Shown in pieces: positions 9,179-21,350 of a DNA stretch of 64,000 nt. The notes under the pieces were generated by a model. It was given only the letters and a program-made list of their open reading frames with translations, was not told the DNA's origin and made no database searches. The DNA comes from Serratia plymuthica. Lineage in GTDB: Bacteria; Pseudomonadota; Gammaproteobacteria; Enterobacterales; Enterobacteriaceae. How positions within the stretch are numbered: position 1 is the stretch's first letter; each line of letters begins with the position of its first letter. The translations under genes and the position numbers were made by a program. The stretch lies in contig NZ_CP068771.1 of NCBI RefSeq assembly GCF_018336935.1, forward strand, positions 496,001 through 560,000. The letters run 5' to 3'.

Positions 9179-9386
9179 CTCAAATCCCTCCGCCGGTATT
9201 GACCGGATCAGGTTCGACGGGTTTATCCCCTTCATACTTGAAGTTGCAGCGGTGTTGGCTTTTCTCTCTCACCCCAGTCACAGAGGAATTCTATGTTCTT
9301 GGGGATTCGCTCGGTTGCCGCCTACCTGCAACTCCAATTATTTTGGGTATATCTCAGCAATGAATCGTTTTTTGCACCCCGTTGAG
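9179..9386 (-). promoter_or_regulatory. TPP riboswitch (THI element) interrupted by an ERIC repeat
   Basis: On the minus strand P1 is CTCAA (9382-9386) with TTGAG (9179-9183). The P2 5' strand is ACGGG (9378-9382) and its partner CCCGT is at 9217-9221. The pyrimidine-sensing GCTGAGA is at 9352-9358. The pyrophosphate side CCTGATCCGG (9203-9212) is followed by CCGGCGGAGGGA. All invariant aptamer blocks are present and in order. Between GCTGAGA and the P2 3' strand lies a complete 128-bp ERIC element (9224-9351). Removing it leaves about 80 nt, the normal aptamer size. The element is a palindrome and could extrude as a side stem. Whether ligand binding survives is unknown. Confidence 0.88.
9224..9351 (-). 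repeat. ERIC repeat inside the thiB riboswitch
   Basis: The minus strand starts TATACCCAAAATAATTGGAG and ends ATGAAGGGGATA, with central AATCCCCAAGAAC and GTGACTGGGGTGAGAG, clear ERIC landmarks. The arms GGAGTTGCAG and CTGCAACTTC are complementary. The element is flanked by TA, as expected for insertion at a TA dinucleotide. Confidence 0.9.
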
Positions 9387-9394
9387 ACGGCGCT

Positions 9395-9423
9395 ATTGTA
9401 GAGATTAACGGACGTCGGCGAAA
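9395..9423 (-). promoter_or_regulatory. Candidate thiBPQ promoter
   Basis: The minus-strand -10 TACAAT (9395-9400) has a 17-bp spacer to a poor -35, TTTCGC (9418-9423). The predicted start near 9388 coincides with the 5' edge of the riboswitch, which supports the call despite the weak -35. Confidence 0.5.
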
Positions 9424-9428
9424 GGCGC

Positions 9429-11090
9429 TTATGCTTCCGGCGGCGCAAACCAGGCGGATTTAAAATCAAACCAGCCAAGGGTATTCATTCGTACGCCGCG
9501 CATGCTGCGCTGACCATGCAGTTGCAGCCAGTGATGAAACAGCGGGTGTAACTGGTGACCCTTGACCAACCGTTGGCAAAAATCCGCCAGCGGCAGGGCA
9601 TTGGCGCGCCACAGCGCCGCATCTGCGGCGAGATCTTCATTCATGCAGTGCTGCATCAGCGGCAGCTCATACAGGGTGGCGAACAGCGAAAACTCCAGCG
9701 GCAGGTAGAAGTTGGCGCTGCCCAGCCACAGATCGCTGACCGCTTCCCCTTTATGCCAGGCGTCGTAGCTCACCATCTGCACGTTGAGCCGCACCCCATG
9801 CAGCGCCAGCAGCGGTTCAATGGCCTGTTGAATGGCGTGGAATTCCGAATGTTCACTGTAGTAGGTCAGCGTCAACTCGGTTAGCCCGGCCGGCTTGGGT
9901 TGCTGCGCCAGCGCGCGATTGTGATGCCAGCGCGGCAGGATGCCATAGGCCGGTGACCAATAGCGTTGATAAATCGGCCCGGCGTTGCTCAGCAGCGAGA
10001 TGGGATTAATCAGCTCGCACAGCCAGCCGCGAATGGCCGGATCGGCCGCCAAAGGCGAGCGTTGATCGAACAGCAGGAAATAGCAGCCTTCCTCCAGCCG
10101 GCTTTCCAGTTCGTTGTTGCCGGTGTCATCCGCCTGCAGTTGCACGCCGGAATGCACCAGCTCTTCGGTGATCTCCGGCAACACCCAGATATTCACCTCA
10201 TCAATCAGTGCCCGGTAGCCGAAGTAGTCATCGAAGGCGTGGATTTTCATCTGGCTGCGGTGGTTACGCACCACGCTGTATGGCCCGGTACCCACCGGAT
10301 GGCGCGAGAATTCCGGCAGGCTTTGCCACTCGCGCGGCAGGATCATGGCAGGCACGCTGCCCAGCAGCCAGGGCAACCAGTAATCGGGGCTGTGCAGGCG
10401 CACGTCAATCACGAAAGGCGTCGGGGAGGTCACGCTCTCGATATGCGAAAACAGCGGCTGAGGGATCAGACGAGTAAGGGAGTGAATCACATCGTCCATT
10501 TCCAGTTCGCGGCCGTGATGAAAATGTATCGCCGGGCGCAGATAAAAACGCCAGTGCAAGGGCGTCAGCGGCTGCCAGTGATGCGACAGGTCCGACTCCA
10601 GTTCCCCATTTTCCTCGTTTATCCGCGTCAGGCCGCTGAAGATCTGCCGGGCCAGGTGAATTTCCGAACGGCGCAGCGCCGAGCCGGGCAGCAGGTTGTA
10701 CAACTGGCGATAGTAGAGGACGCGCAGGATGTGTTTACCCTGCCGAAAGCTGCGCCCAAGCTGGGACAGCAGCATTTGCCGCACCACGTTTTTATCGCCG
10801 ACCAGTTGTACCAGTTGATCGATGCGGTCCTGCTCCAGCAACTCCTCCGCTCGCTGCTGCTGCAGCGCCAGGCCGGTGTAGTGGAAGGTGAGCTGCGAAC
10901 GTTTGCCGCGCCCCGATTCCGCCTGCCAGGTCAGCCACCCTTGTTGCTGCATGGCGCCGAGCAATGAACGCACGTGACGGCGCGAGCAAGTGAGCACTTC
11001 GGCCAACTCTTGCAGCGTGGTGTCGGTGGTCTCGCCGTGGCAGCGCTGCCACAGGCGAATGAACTGCTGTTGCAAACGTGAGGTAGACAT
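9429..11090 (-). CDS. sgrR: Transcriptional regulator of sugar-phosphate stress
   Basis: Activator of the small RNA gene sgrS during glucose-phosphate stress. SgrR proteins join an N-terminal winged-helix DNA-binding domain (here about residues 5-110, with [21 protein letters not shown]) to a C-terminal domain resembling periplasmic solute-binding proteins, thought to sense a small metabolite. The C-terminus [18 protein letters not shown] is nearly identical to E. coli. The start at 11090 gives 553 residues (E. coli 551). An in-frame ATG at 11111 exists, but its extra residues have no counterpart in E. coli. The gene is divergent from sgrS, with start regions 67 bp apart, so the control sequences probably overlap. 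Confidence 0.93.
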   Translation of the reverse strand: MSTSRLQQQFIRLWQRCHGETTDTTLQELAEVLTCSRRHVRSLLGAMQQQGWLTWQAESGRGKRSQLTFHYTGLALQQQRAEELLEQDRIDQLVQLVGDKNVVRQMLLSQLGRSFRQGKHILRVLYYRQLYNLLPGSALRRSEIHLARQIFSGLTRINEENGELESDLSHHWQPLTPLHWRFYLRPAIHFHHGRELEMDDVIHSLTRLIPQPLFSHIESVTSPTPFVIDVRLHSPDYWLPWLLGSVPAMILPREWQSLPEFSRHPVGTGPYSVVRNHRSQMKIHAFDDYFGYRALIDEVNIWVLPEITEELVHSGVQLQADDTGNNELESRLEEGCYFLLFDQRSPLAADPAIRGWLCELINPISLLSNAGPIYQRYWSPAYGILPRWHHNRALAQQPKPAGLTELTLTYYSEHSEFHAIQQAIEPLLALHGVRLNVQMVSYDAWHKGEAVSDLWLGSANFYLPLEFSLFATLYELPLMQHCMNEDLAADAALWRANALPLADFCQRLVKGHQLHPLFHHWLQLHGQRSMRGVRMNTLGWFDFKSAWFAPPEA

Positions 11091-11157
11091 AAAAGAGGAA
11101 GGCTCCGGCATCAACTCATCAATTTATCTTTCCCCATATTACGCCGATAATTTTCCT

Positions 11158-11429
11158 CAATGAAAGGGGGAGGGCGAATGATGAAAGCTTTCTTGTCAAA
11201 ACAGTTCTACCAGCGCTACTTCAGCGCAGTGCGCCGCCAGCACGCCGACTGGTTGGCGCTGGTGCCGGAACAAGCCCGGTTGGAGATGCTGGCTCACCTG
11301 ACCCAGTGGGATATCAAGGATATGACAGACAAGCAATACCGCGAGCATCTTTGAGGTTGCGGTAGCAAAAATGTTTCTGAGTAATGGTGTTGTTCACCAG
11401 CCAGTGGGGTCATGCCCACTGGTTTTTTT
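11158..11429 (+). ncRNA. sgrS: SgrS small RNA (dual-function, encodes SgrT)
   Basis: Hfq-dependent small RNA that represses ptsG and other sugar transporter mRNAs by base pairing. The conserved pairing region TTTCTGAGTAATGG (about 11374-11387) parallels GACTGAGTATTGG of E. coli SgrS. It is followed by the GGTGT...CACC hairpin and a terminator, CCAGTGGG (11401-11408) with CCCACTGG (11415-11422) and seven T. The 5' end is inferred from a -10-like GATAAT at 11146-11151. No good -35 is visible, consistent with dependence on SgrR. At about 270 nt it is longer than the E. coli RNA (227 nt), mostly through the longer SgrT frame. Confidence 0.87.
11178..11354 (+). CDS. sgrT: SgrT, small protein inhibitor of glucose uptake
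   Basis: A small protein encoded within the 5' part of SgrS that in E. coli blocks the PtsG glucose permease. This frame gives 58 residues against 43 in E. coli. It shares KQFYQRYFSA near the N-terminus and RLEMLAHLTQWD in the middle with the E. coli sequence RQFYQHYFTA and RLTMLEGLMQWD. The start at 11178 (ATG-ATG) follows GGGGGAGGG. The C-terminal DMTDKQYREHL is extra. An in-frame ATG at 11160 lies at the inferred RNA 5' end and was not used. Confidence 0.82.
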   Translation: MMKAFLSKQFYQRYFSAVRRQHADWLALVPEQARLEMLAHLTQWDIKDMTDKQYREHL

Positions 11430-11512
11430 ATTATTGGCCGCGATGATGTTCTTGCAATTTTTTCACCGTAGCCTAAGGTTTTGTCTTCCGCTTTAGGGGC
11501 AGGGACGAAGAT

Positions 11513-12706
11513 ATGAAACGACTGTACTGGTTGCCACGCCGCTTTAATCCCATCTTTGCCGCATTCCTGCTGATTGCTTTTCTTTCCGGGATCGCCGGGG
11601 CGTTATTGGCGCCGACGCTGAGCCTGTTCCTTACCACCGAAGTCAAGGTACGGCCGCTGTGGGTGGGGCTGTTCTACACCGTCAACGCCATTGCCGGCAT
11701 CGCCGTCAGCTTTCTGCTGGCCAAGCGTTCGGATACGCGCGGTGACCGGCGCACGCTGATCCTGGTGTGTTGCCTGATGGCGGTCGGCAACTGTCTGTTG
11801 TTTGCCTTTAACCGCGACTACCTGACGCTGATCACCGCCGGGGTGCTGATGTCGGCGATTGCCAATACCGCCATGCCGCAGATTTTCGCCCTGGCGCGGG
11901 AATATGCCGACAACTCGGCGCGTGAAGTGGTGATGTTCAGTTCGGTCATGCGTGCGCAACTGTCGCTGGCGTGGGTGATTGGCCCACCTCTGGCGTTCAC
12001 GCTGGCGCTGAACTACGGCTTTACCTGGATGTTTGTGATCGCCGCCGCCACCTTCACGATCTGCGCCTTGCTGGTGTGGTTTACCCTGCCTTCTGTGCCG
12101 CGCACTCAGCCGGCGGAGCGGGGCGATGCGCCTTCGGCCCCAATAGCGCCCGCCAGCGCCTGGCGAGACCGCGATGTGCGGTTGCTGTTTATCGCCTCTA
12201 TGCTGATGTGGACTTGCAATACTCTGTACATCATCGATATGCCGCTGTATATCACCGCCGATTTGGGCCTGCCGGAGAACCTTGCGGGGCTGTTGATGGG
12301 GACTGCCGCCGGGCTCGAGATCCCGGCGATGCTGCTGGCCGGTTACTACGTCAAACGTTTCGGCAAACGCAATATGATGCTGTTTGCCGTGGCGGCCGGC
12401 ATTTTGTTTTATGCCGGGTTGGTGGCATTTAAATTCAAGCTGGCGCTGATGGCCTTGCAGCTGTTCAATGCCATATTTATCGGCATCATCGCCGGTATCG
12501 GCATGCTCTATTTCCAGGACCTGATGCCCGGGCGGCCCGGTGCGGCGACGACCTTGTTTACCAACAGCATTTCTACCGGAGTGATCCTGGCCGGCGTGCT
12601 GCAAGGCGCGCTGGTGGAAAACCTGGGGCACTATGCGGTTTACTGGCTGGCGACAGCCCTGGCGGTGGTGGCGCTGTGGATCAGCGCCCGGGTACGAGAA
12701 GTGTAA
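11513..12706 (+). CDS. setA: Sugar efflux transporter
   Basis: Major facilitator superfamily exporter of glucosides, lactose and phosphosugar analogues. It has 397 residues (E. coli SetA 392) and 12 predicted membrane segments with a central loop around residues 200-220. The cytoplasmic loop 2-3 motif is seen as AKRSDTRGDRRTL. Its place directly after sgrS, in the same orientation, reproduces the E. coli arrangement, where setA is co-transcribed with sgrS and helps relieve sugar-phosphate stress. There is 83 bp between the SgrS terminator and the start, so some read-through or a separate promoter is required. Confidence 0.93.
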   Translation: MKRLYWLPRRFNPIFAAFLLIAFLSGIAGALLAPTLSLFLTTEVKVRPLWVGLFYTVNAIAGIAVSFLLAKRSDTRGDRRTLILVCCLMAVGNCLLFAFNRDYLTLITAGVLMSAIANTAMPQIFALAREYADNSAREVVMFSSVMRAQLSLAWVIGPPLAFTLALNYGFTWMFVIAAATFTICALLVWFTLPSVPRTQPAERGDAPSAPIAPASAWRDRDVRLLFIASMLMWTCNTLYIIDMPLYITADLGLPENLAGLLMGTAAGLEIPAMLLAGYYVKRFGKRNMMLFAVAAGILFYAGLVAFKFKLALMALQLFNAIFIGIIAGIGMLYFQDLMPGRPGAATTLFTNSISTGVILAGVLQGALVENLGHYAVYWLATALAVVALWISARVREV

Positions 12707-12764
12707 ACACTAATCTCATTAACATTGACGCATGTCATTGAGAACATTACGCCAGAACCCCAAG

Positions 12765-12832
12765 CTAAACGGACCTGGAGCGCAATAGCGGCGCTCTTGC
12801 CCATCTTGCTGCTGAGATGCCGATCCGTTTAG
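12765..12832 (+). promoter_or_regulatory. Candidate structured RNA leader (three-way junction) before the DASS permease
   Basis: A 9-bp stem, CTAAACGGA (12765-12773) with TCCGTTTAG (12824-12832), encloses two hairpins. These are GAGCGC/GCGCTC (12778-12783 with 12791-12796) and CATCT/AGATG (12802-12806 with 12815-12819). All pairs are perfect and the stem ends 16 bp before the start codon at 12849. I do not recognise it as a named riboswitch class. A TTGACG at 12725-12730 may be a promoter -35. Confidence 0.5.
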
Positions 12833-12848
12833 ACCACGTGGGTATGCC

Positions 12849-14321
12849 ATGGACAAACTAACACCGCTCAAACCCGTCCCCTCTCTGTGTGCCGTTGCCG
12901 CCGCTTTGCTTATTTGGTTTGTCATCCCGGTTCCAGAAGGGGTTGAGCCCAATGCCTGGCATCTGCTGGCGCTGTTTATCGGCACTATCATCGCCATCAT
13001 CGGCAAGGCGATGCCGATTGGCGCCGTTTCGGTGGTGGCCATCGCGCTGGTGGCGGTAACCGGCGTCACCAACCCCGGCAAGCCGGGCGCGGCCTTGGAA
13101 GATGCGCTCAGCGGTTTTTCCAATCAGCTGATTTGGCTGATTGGCTTCTCGATAATGATCTCCTTTAGCCTCAACAAAACCGGGTTGGGCTCGCGGATCG
13201 GTTACTATTTTATTTCCCTGTTCGGCAAAAAGACGCTGGGTATCGCCTATGCGCTGACACTGGCGGAACTCACTTTGGCGCCGGTTACCCCGAGCAATAC
13301 CGCCCGTGGCGGCGGGATTATTCATCCGATAATGAAGTCGATCGCCGACAGCTTCGGATCCCGGCCGGAGCTGAACAGTTCCGGCAAGATTGGCCGTTAT
13401 CTGGCGCTGGTGAATTACAATATCAACCCGGTGAGCTCGGCGATGTTCATTACCGCCACCGCGTCTAACCCTTTGATCGTCAGCCTGATAGCCAAAGGCA
13501 CCGGCGGCAGCCTGGAGTTGTCGTGGTCGATGTGGGCGCTCGCCGCATTGGTGCCGGGGCTTTGTTCGTTGGCGGCGATACCGCTGGTGCTTTATCTGTT
13601 GTACCCGCCGGAGATTAAAAGCACCCCGGACGCACCGCGTTTTGCGCGGGAAAAACTCGCTGCATTGGGCCCGGTGACGCTGCCGGAGAAAATCACTTTA
13701 GGGGTGTTTGCCCTGTTGCTGGTGCTGTGGGCAGGCATTCCGGCGATGATCTTTGGCCCGGCGCTGCTGGTCAATCCGACCACGGCGGCGTTGATCGGCC
13801 TGGCGGTGCTGCTGGCGACCGGCGTGCTGAGCTGGGAAGACGTGCTGAAGCACAAAGGCGCCTGGGATACGGTGGTGTGGTTCTCCGCGCTGGTGATGAT
13901 GGCCAGTTTTCTCGGCAAGCTGGGGCTGATTGACTGGCTGTCGCACTCCGTCGGCAGCGGTATCGATCACATGGGCATGAGCTGGGTCGGCGGCGCCATC
14001 TTGCTAACCGCCATCTATCTCTATTCGCATTATTTCTTTGCCAGCGCCACCGCTCACGTTACCGCTATGTTTGCCGCCTTTCTGGCTGCCGGAATGACAT
14101 TGGGCGCACCGCCGGCGCTGCTGGGGTTGATCCTGGCATTCGTTTCTTCACTGATGATGTCGCTGACCCATTACGGTACCGGTACCGCGCCTATCGTCTT
14201 CGGTTCCGGTTATGTGACGCTGGGCGAATGGTGGAAAACCGGTTTTGTGGTGAGCGTGGTTAATCTGCTGATCTGGATCCTGATCGGCGGAGCGTGGTGG
14301 AAGTGGCTGGGTTACTGGTAA
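12849..14321 (+). CDS. DASS-family anion (di/tricarboxylate) permease
   Basis: Inner-membrane transporter of the divalent anion:sodium symporter family, in the branch that includes E. coli YbhI and TtdT and the plastid 2-oxoglutarate/malate translocator. It has 490 residues and about 12-14 hydrophobic segments. The family signature APVTPSNTARGGGIIHPI lies near residues 139-156, and its C-terminal counterpart LTHYGTGTAPIVFGSGYV near 439-456; these are the two SNT-type substrate/sodium loops. The substrate cannot be read from the sequence, and a C4-dicarboxylate or 2-oxoglutarate is most likely. It is absent from the same position in E. coli. It stands alone, preceded by a candidate structured leader and followed by a strong bidirectional hairpin. 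The Shine-Dalgarno before the ATG is weak. Confidence 0.85.
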   Translation: MDKLTPLKPVPSLCAVAAALLIWFVIPVPEGVEPNAWHLLALFIGTIIAIIGKAMPIGAVSVVAIALVAVTGVTNPGKPGAALEDALSGFSNQLIWLIGFSIMISFSLNKTGLGSRIGYYFISLFGKKTLGIAYALTLAELTLAPVTPSNTARGGGIIHPIMKSIADSFGSRPELNSSGKIGRYLALVNYNINPVSSAMFITATASNPLIVSLIAKGTGGSLELSWSMWALAALVPGLCSLAAIPLVLYLLYPPEIKSTPDAPRFAREKLAALGPVTLPEKITLGVFALLLVLWAGIPAMIFGPALLVNPTTAALIGLAVLLATGVLSWEDVLKHKGAWDTVVWFSALVMMASFLGKLGLIDWLSHSVGSGIDHMGMSWVGGAILLTAIYLYSHYFFASATAHVTAMFAAFLAAGMTLGAPPALLGLILAFVSSLMMSLTHYGTGTAPIVFGSGYVTLGEWWKTGFVVSVVNLLIWILIGGAWWKWLGYW

Positions 14322-14329
14322 TCCCCGTC

Positions 14330-14366
14330 ATACCTGAAGCTGCCACCTTGCCGCAGCTTCAGGTAT
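14330..14366. terminator. Bidirectional terminator hairpin between DASS gene and leuD, ERIC-end-like
   Basis: ATACCTGAAGCTGC (14330-14343) pairs perfectly with GCAGCTTCAGGTAT (14353-14366) around a 9-nt loop. It lies between two convergent genes. The arm with its flank, CCCGTCATACCTGAAGCTGC, resembles the terminal arm of the ERIC repeats here, so it may be an internally deleted ERIC remnant. Confidence 0.7.
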
Positions 14367-14385
14367 TTAGGGCATTAGAAGACGA

Positions 14386-14988
14386 TCAGTTCAGAAACGC
14401 CGGCTGTTGCGCCTCGTAGCGGGAGATGTCCGCTTCGTGCTGCAGCGTGAGGCCGATGCTGTCCAATCCGTGGATCATGCAGTGGCGGCGGAAGCTGTCG
14501 ATCTCGAACGGGTAGCTTTTGCCGCCGGCATTCACCGTCTGATTTTCCAGATCCACCACAAACTCGGTACCTTCGTTTTCGGCCACCAGCTTGAACAGCG
14601 TATCCACGTCCTGTTCGCTCAGTGTCACCGGCAGCAACTGGTTGTTGAATGAGTTGCCGTAGAAGATATCGGCGAAGCTTGGCGCTATCACCACTTTGAA
14701 ACCGTAGTCGGTCAGCGCCCAGGGCGCATGCTCGCGTGAGGAGCCGCAGCCGAAGTTCTCACGCGCCAACAGGATGCTGGCCCCTTTGTAGCGCGGCTTG
14801 TTCAGCACGAACTCCGGGTTCGGTTGCTGACCGGCGTCGTCCAAAAAGCGCCAGTCGTTGAACAGGTGCTGGCCGAAACCCGTGCGGGTGACTTTCTGCA
14901 AAAACTGTTTTGGAATAATGGCGTCGGTATCGACGTTGGCCGCATCCAAAGGCACCACTAAACCGGTATGTTGAGTAAATTTAGCCAC
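14386..14988 (-). CDS. leuD: 3-isopropylmalate dehydratase small subunit
   Basis: Small subunit of isopropylmalate isomerase, which with LeuC converts 2-isopropylmalate to 3-isopropylmalate via dehydration and rehydration in leucine synthesis. The 200 residues match the family length (E. coli 201). The swivelling-domain signature [22 protein letters not shown] carries the substrate-recognition loop, preceded by [11 protein letters not shown]. It is the last gene of leuABCD, 11 bp after leuC, and ends 20 bp from the shared terminator hairpin. Confidence 0.97.
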   Translation of the reverse strand: MAKFTQHTGLVVPLDAANVDTDAIIPKQFLQKVTRTGFGQHLFNDWRFLDDAGQQPNPEFVLNKPRYKGASILLARENFGCGSSREHAPWALTDYGFKVVIAPSFADIFYGNSFNNQLLPVTLSEQDVDTLFKLVAENEGTEFVVDLENQTVNAGGKSYPFEIDSFRRHCMIHGLDSIGLTLQHEADISRYEAQQPAFLN

Positions 14989-14999
14989 GGTAGTGCCCC

Positions 15000-19070
<4,071 letters not shown>

Positions 19071-19111
19071 CGGGGCGTTCCTTATCGTGTTTGTTTCACG
19101 CTAAGCGGGTA

Positions 19112-19140
19112 AAAAAAAACCCGCGCAGTAGCGCGGGTTT
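19112..19140 (-). terminator. leu operon attenuator terminator
   Basis: The minus strand reads CCCGCGC, a four-base loop, GCGCGGG, then nine T. It is a classic Rho-independent terminator located 20 bp after the leuL stop and about 40 bp before leuA. Confidence 0.9.
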
Positions 19141-19160
19141 GTTATGAGTGAGGGACTGAA

Positions 19161-19241
19161 TCAGCTCTGAACTCCGTCCACCAGCATACCGCGCAAAGAT
19201 GCGTTAAGTAGTAGGCTTAGTAGACGGTGAGTACGGATCAT
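19161..19241 (-). CDS. leuL: leu operon leader peptide
   Basis: A 26-residue leader whose core reads HRLLSLLLNASLRG, close to the E. coli leader core FIGLLLLNASSLRG. The sensing run has codons CTA CTA AGC CTA CTA CTT, so four of five leucines use the rare CTA codon. This makes ribosome progress sensitive to a minor leucyl-tRNA. Stalling here should prevent the downstream terminator from forming and allow leuABCD transcription. The upstream TTGACA/TATCAA promoter and downstream T-rich terminator complete the attenuator. Confidence 0.93.
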   Translation of the reverse strand: MIRTHRLLSLLLNASLRGMLVDGVQS

Positions 19242-19278
19242 GAGGGTTCAGCTTCTCTTAAATTGTGTCGTTCCTAAT

Positions 19279-19307
19279 TTGATACGTTATTGGCCTGGCG
19301 ATGTCAA
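19279..19307 (-). promoter_or_regulatory. leuLABCD promoter
   Basis: The minus strand has a perfect -35 TTGACA (19302-19307), a 17-bp spacer and -10 TATCAA (19279-19284). Transcription would start near 19272, about 30 bp before leuL. Confidence 0.8.
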
Positions 19308-19938
19308 CACCTGATTGAATAAAGGGGTAATCAGGCGTCAGTGAATTGGACAACGATGTCAGTAGAGGATAATCCGGTTAAAACGCATATGATTAGCAAA
19401 AAAGCAGGTGGGGTTTTGCGTGCTGCTTAGCATAAATTAATCGAATATGGATCGCAGCAATTGCTTCTGCATCTTATTGGGTTAAGATTTATCATGAAAC
19501 GGTAAAGATATCTGGCAGTCGGAAGAGGAGAGGGGATATCGTCCTGGTAAATGATCATGTTCTAAAATATATGATTTATTTATCAGTTGAAAGAAAGGTA
19601 ATAAATTAACCCATTTTACATAAGAAAATATCTGTTTTTAGACGATTAGTGATATGTTTTTATAGTATGGATTAAAATTGAAACTTCGCTGCTTAATGGC
19701 ATTGAAAATTTTGATAACTATTTGGTAGTAGTATCTTGGTGCCCTTTTTCCCCGTTGCGGCGAAATTCTCTGATATGCACCCCATATGCGGTTTGCGCCA
19801 CGGCAGTATAGCGATGGTTTCTATCGGTCGATTGAAGGAATAACTGATTTTATCTTGTAGGAATAACAAAGTGTGGTTTCACATTGTTTGTTCTGCACAG
19901 GGATAGGATTATCTACACAGGACTTAGTGGAGTGATAT
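19308..19938. other. AT-rich intergenic region upstream of leuO
   Basis: About 630 bp between the leu promoter and leuO contain no convincing gene. Much of it is clearly more AT-rich than the neighbouring genes, with runs such as AAAATATATGATTTATTTATC around 19565. In E. coli the equivalent leuO region is bound and silenced by H-NS and relieved by LeuO and BglJ-RcsB; the same is inferred here from composition and position only. The leuO ribosome-binding site GTGGAG precedes its ATG. Confidence 0.55.
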
Positions 19939-20886
19939 ATGGCTGAATATGATTCAGAAATTGCCATGGTGAAAGAGCCTGCGGACATTCATTTACGCAG
20001 CGTCGATCTTAATTTACTGACTGTTTTTGACGCTGTGATGCAAATGCAGAATATTACGCGGGCCGCTACTTCGTTGGGGATGTCGCAACCGGCGGTGAGC
20101 AATGCCGTTGCACGCTTGAAGATGATGTTCAATGATGAGCTGTTCGTACGCAGCGGGCGGGGGATACAGCCCACTCTGCGGGCCCGGCAGTTGTTCGGGC
20201 CCGTGCGCCAGGCGTTGCAATTGGTGCAAAATGAGCTGCCTGGCTCGGAGTTTGAACCACTTACCAGTTCGCGGGTTTTTTCGTTGTCTCTCTGCAGCCC
20301 GCTTGATTTGCGATTGGGTGCCAAGATAATCAATCATGTCAAACTGATCGCCCCTCAACTTAATTTGCAAATAAAGTCATACATTAACAATAATATTGAA
20401 CATCAGCTACGCTATCAGGACGTCGAATTTGTTATCGGCTACAACCGTTTTGAATCGACGGACTTTCGCAGTGTGGCATTGTTCGACGATGAACTGGTGC
20501 TGGCAGTGGCGCAGGCGCACCCGAGAATAACCGCCAGTCTCACGCCAGAACAAGTTTTATCTGAGCAACATGCTGTGGTCTCGCTGGAAAGTTATGGGGC
20601 TTTCAGTAAGCCTTATTATATAGAGGAGGCCATGCAGCGCGCCATTACTCAGCAGTGCACCGATTTATATAGCGTATTAAACCTGGTGTCCCAGACGGAA
20701 ATGGTGGCTATCGCTCCTGCATGGTTGGTACAGCAACAAGCCACATCACTGAAAATAAAAGCGATACCTTTATGCGCGGCAAGCAATAAAGCGACCTGCT
20801 ACCTTTCCTGGCATGAGTCTTCCGAACGCGATAAAGGGCATCAATGGATGAAATCCGTTCTGACTGAGGCCGGCAATGCAGAGTAA
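19939..20886 (+). CDS. leuO: LysR-type regulator LeuO
   Basis: Global LysR-type transcription factor that antagonises H-NS at many loci in enterobacteria. It has 315 residues (E. coli 314). The N-terminal winged helix-turn-helix covers about residues 22-80, with the recognition region NITRAATSLGMSQPAVSNAVARLK (38-61) nearly identical to E. coli. The C-terminal effector domain is more diverged but keeps the NELPGS.FEP linker, SVLNLVSQTEMVAIAP and the CYLSWHES.RDKGHQWM ending. It stands alone, divergent from the leu operon, in AT-rich surroundings that suggest silencing under ordinary growth. Confidence 0.95.
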   Translation: MAEYDSEIAMVKEPADIHLRSVDLNLLTVFDAVMQMQNITRAATSLGMSQPAVSNAVARLKMMFNDELFVRSGRGIQPTLRARQLFGPVRQALQLVQNELPGSEFEPLTSSRVFSLSLCSPLDLRLGAKIINHVKLIAPQLNLQIKSYINNNIEHQLRYQDVEFVIGYNRFESTDFRSVALFDDELVLAVAQAHPRITASLTPEQVLSEQHAVVSLESYGAFSKPYYIEEAMQRAITQQCTDLYSVLNLVSQTEMVAIAPAWLVQQQATSLKIKAIPLCAASNKATCYLSWHESSERDKGHQWMKSVLTEAGNAE

Positions 20887-21350
20887 ATTCAGGAAGTACT
20901 GTTTCTAAAGAAAGGCAACACTTCCATGAGGGTATTTTTCTTATGTTTAAAAACTAAGAACTATCTTGCTTTTTATTAAGATGTTTCTTGGTTTTAGTCG
21001 GGAAAATAACTTTTTTATAGCTAGGGTGTCTATTTTATGAAAAATAATTAACGTGAATTTATATTCTGTGTTTGTTATTTTTATTGGTGTTTTAAACTGA
21101 TTTTAATCGCCGGCCCGCAGGGGCCGCATTTTGTTGCCGGTGTAAAATCTTTTCACTGCCGCATTGTCCAATCCGAAGGATGATGAAGTTAAGCTGAGTT
21201 TTGGCTCACACTTCTACGCTGAAATCTCTTTTCCCGCTGCCTGAGAGTAGGTAGACTGCGCGAAAAAAAGTAAACACGTGTAAGCTGAGATGCGGGGTGA
21301 AATGCTCTGTTCGAGGTTAACTGTTTGATTCATTTCAGGCTTAGAGCGCT
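20887..21350 (+). other. Intergenic region leuO to acyl-CoA ligase
   Basis: 464 bp with no gene recognised. A hairpin CGGCCC-GCAG-GGGCCG at 21111-21126, followed by CATTTTG, may terminate leuO. A second stem-loop, GAAGT (21185-21189) with ACTTC (21210-21214) enclosing TGAG/CTCA, lies in the following 100 bp. No clear promoter for the downstream gene was found. Confidence 0.4.

Noticed and set aside
8122..9183. Longer thiB reading starting at 9183
   Set aside because: The extra 24 residues precede a normal signal peptide and lie in the riboswitch and its expression platform. The GTG at 9111 has a good Shine-Dalgarno and gives the family length.
9157..9363. 68-codon plus-strand frame over the thiB leader
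   Set aside because: It consists of riboswitch and ERIC sequence read in the wrong direction.
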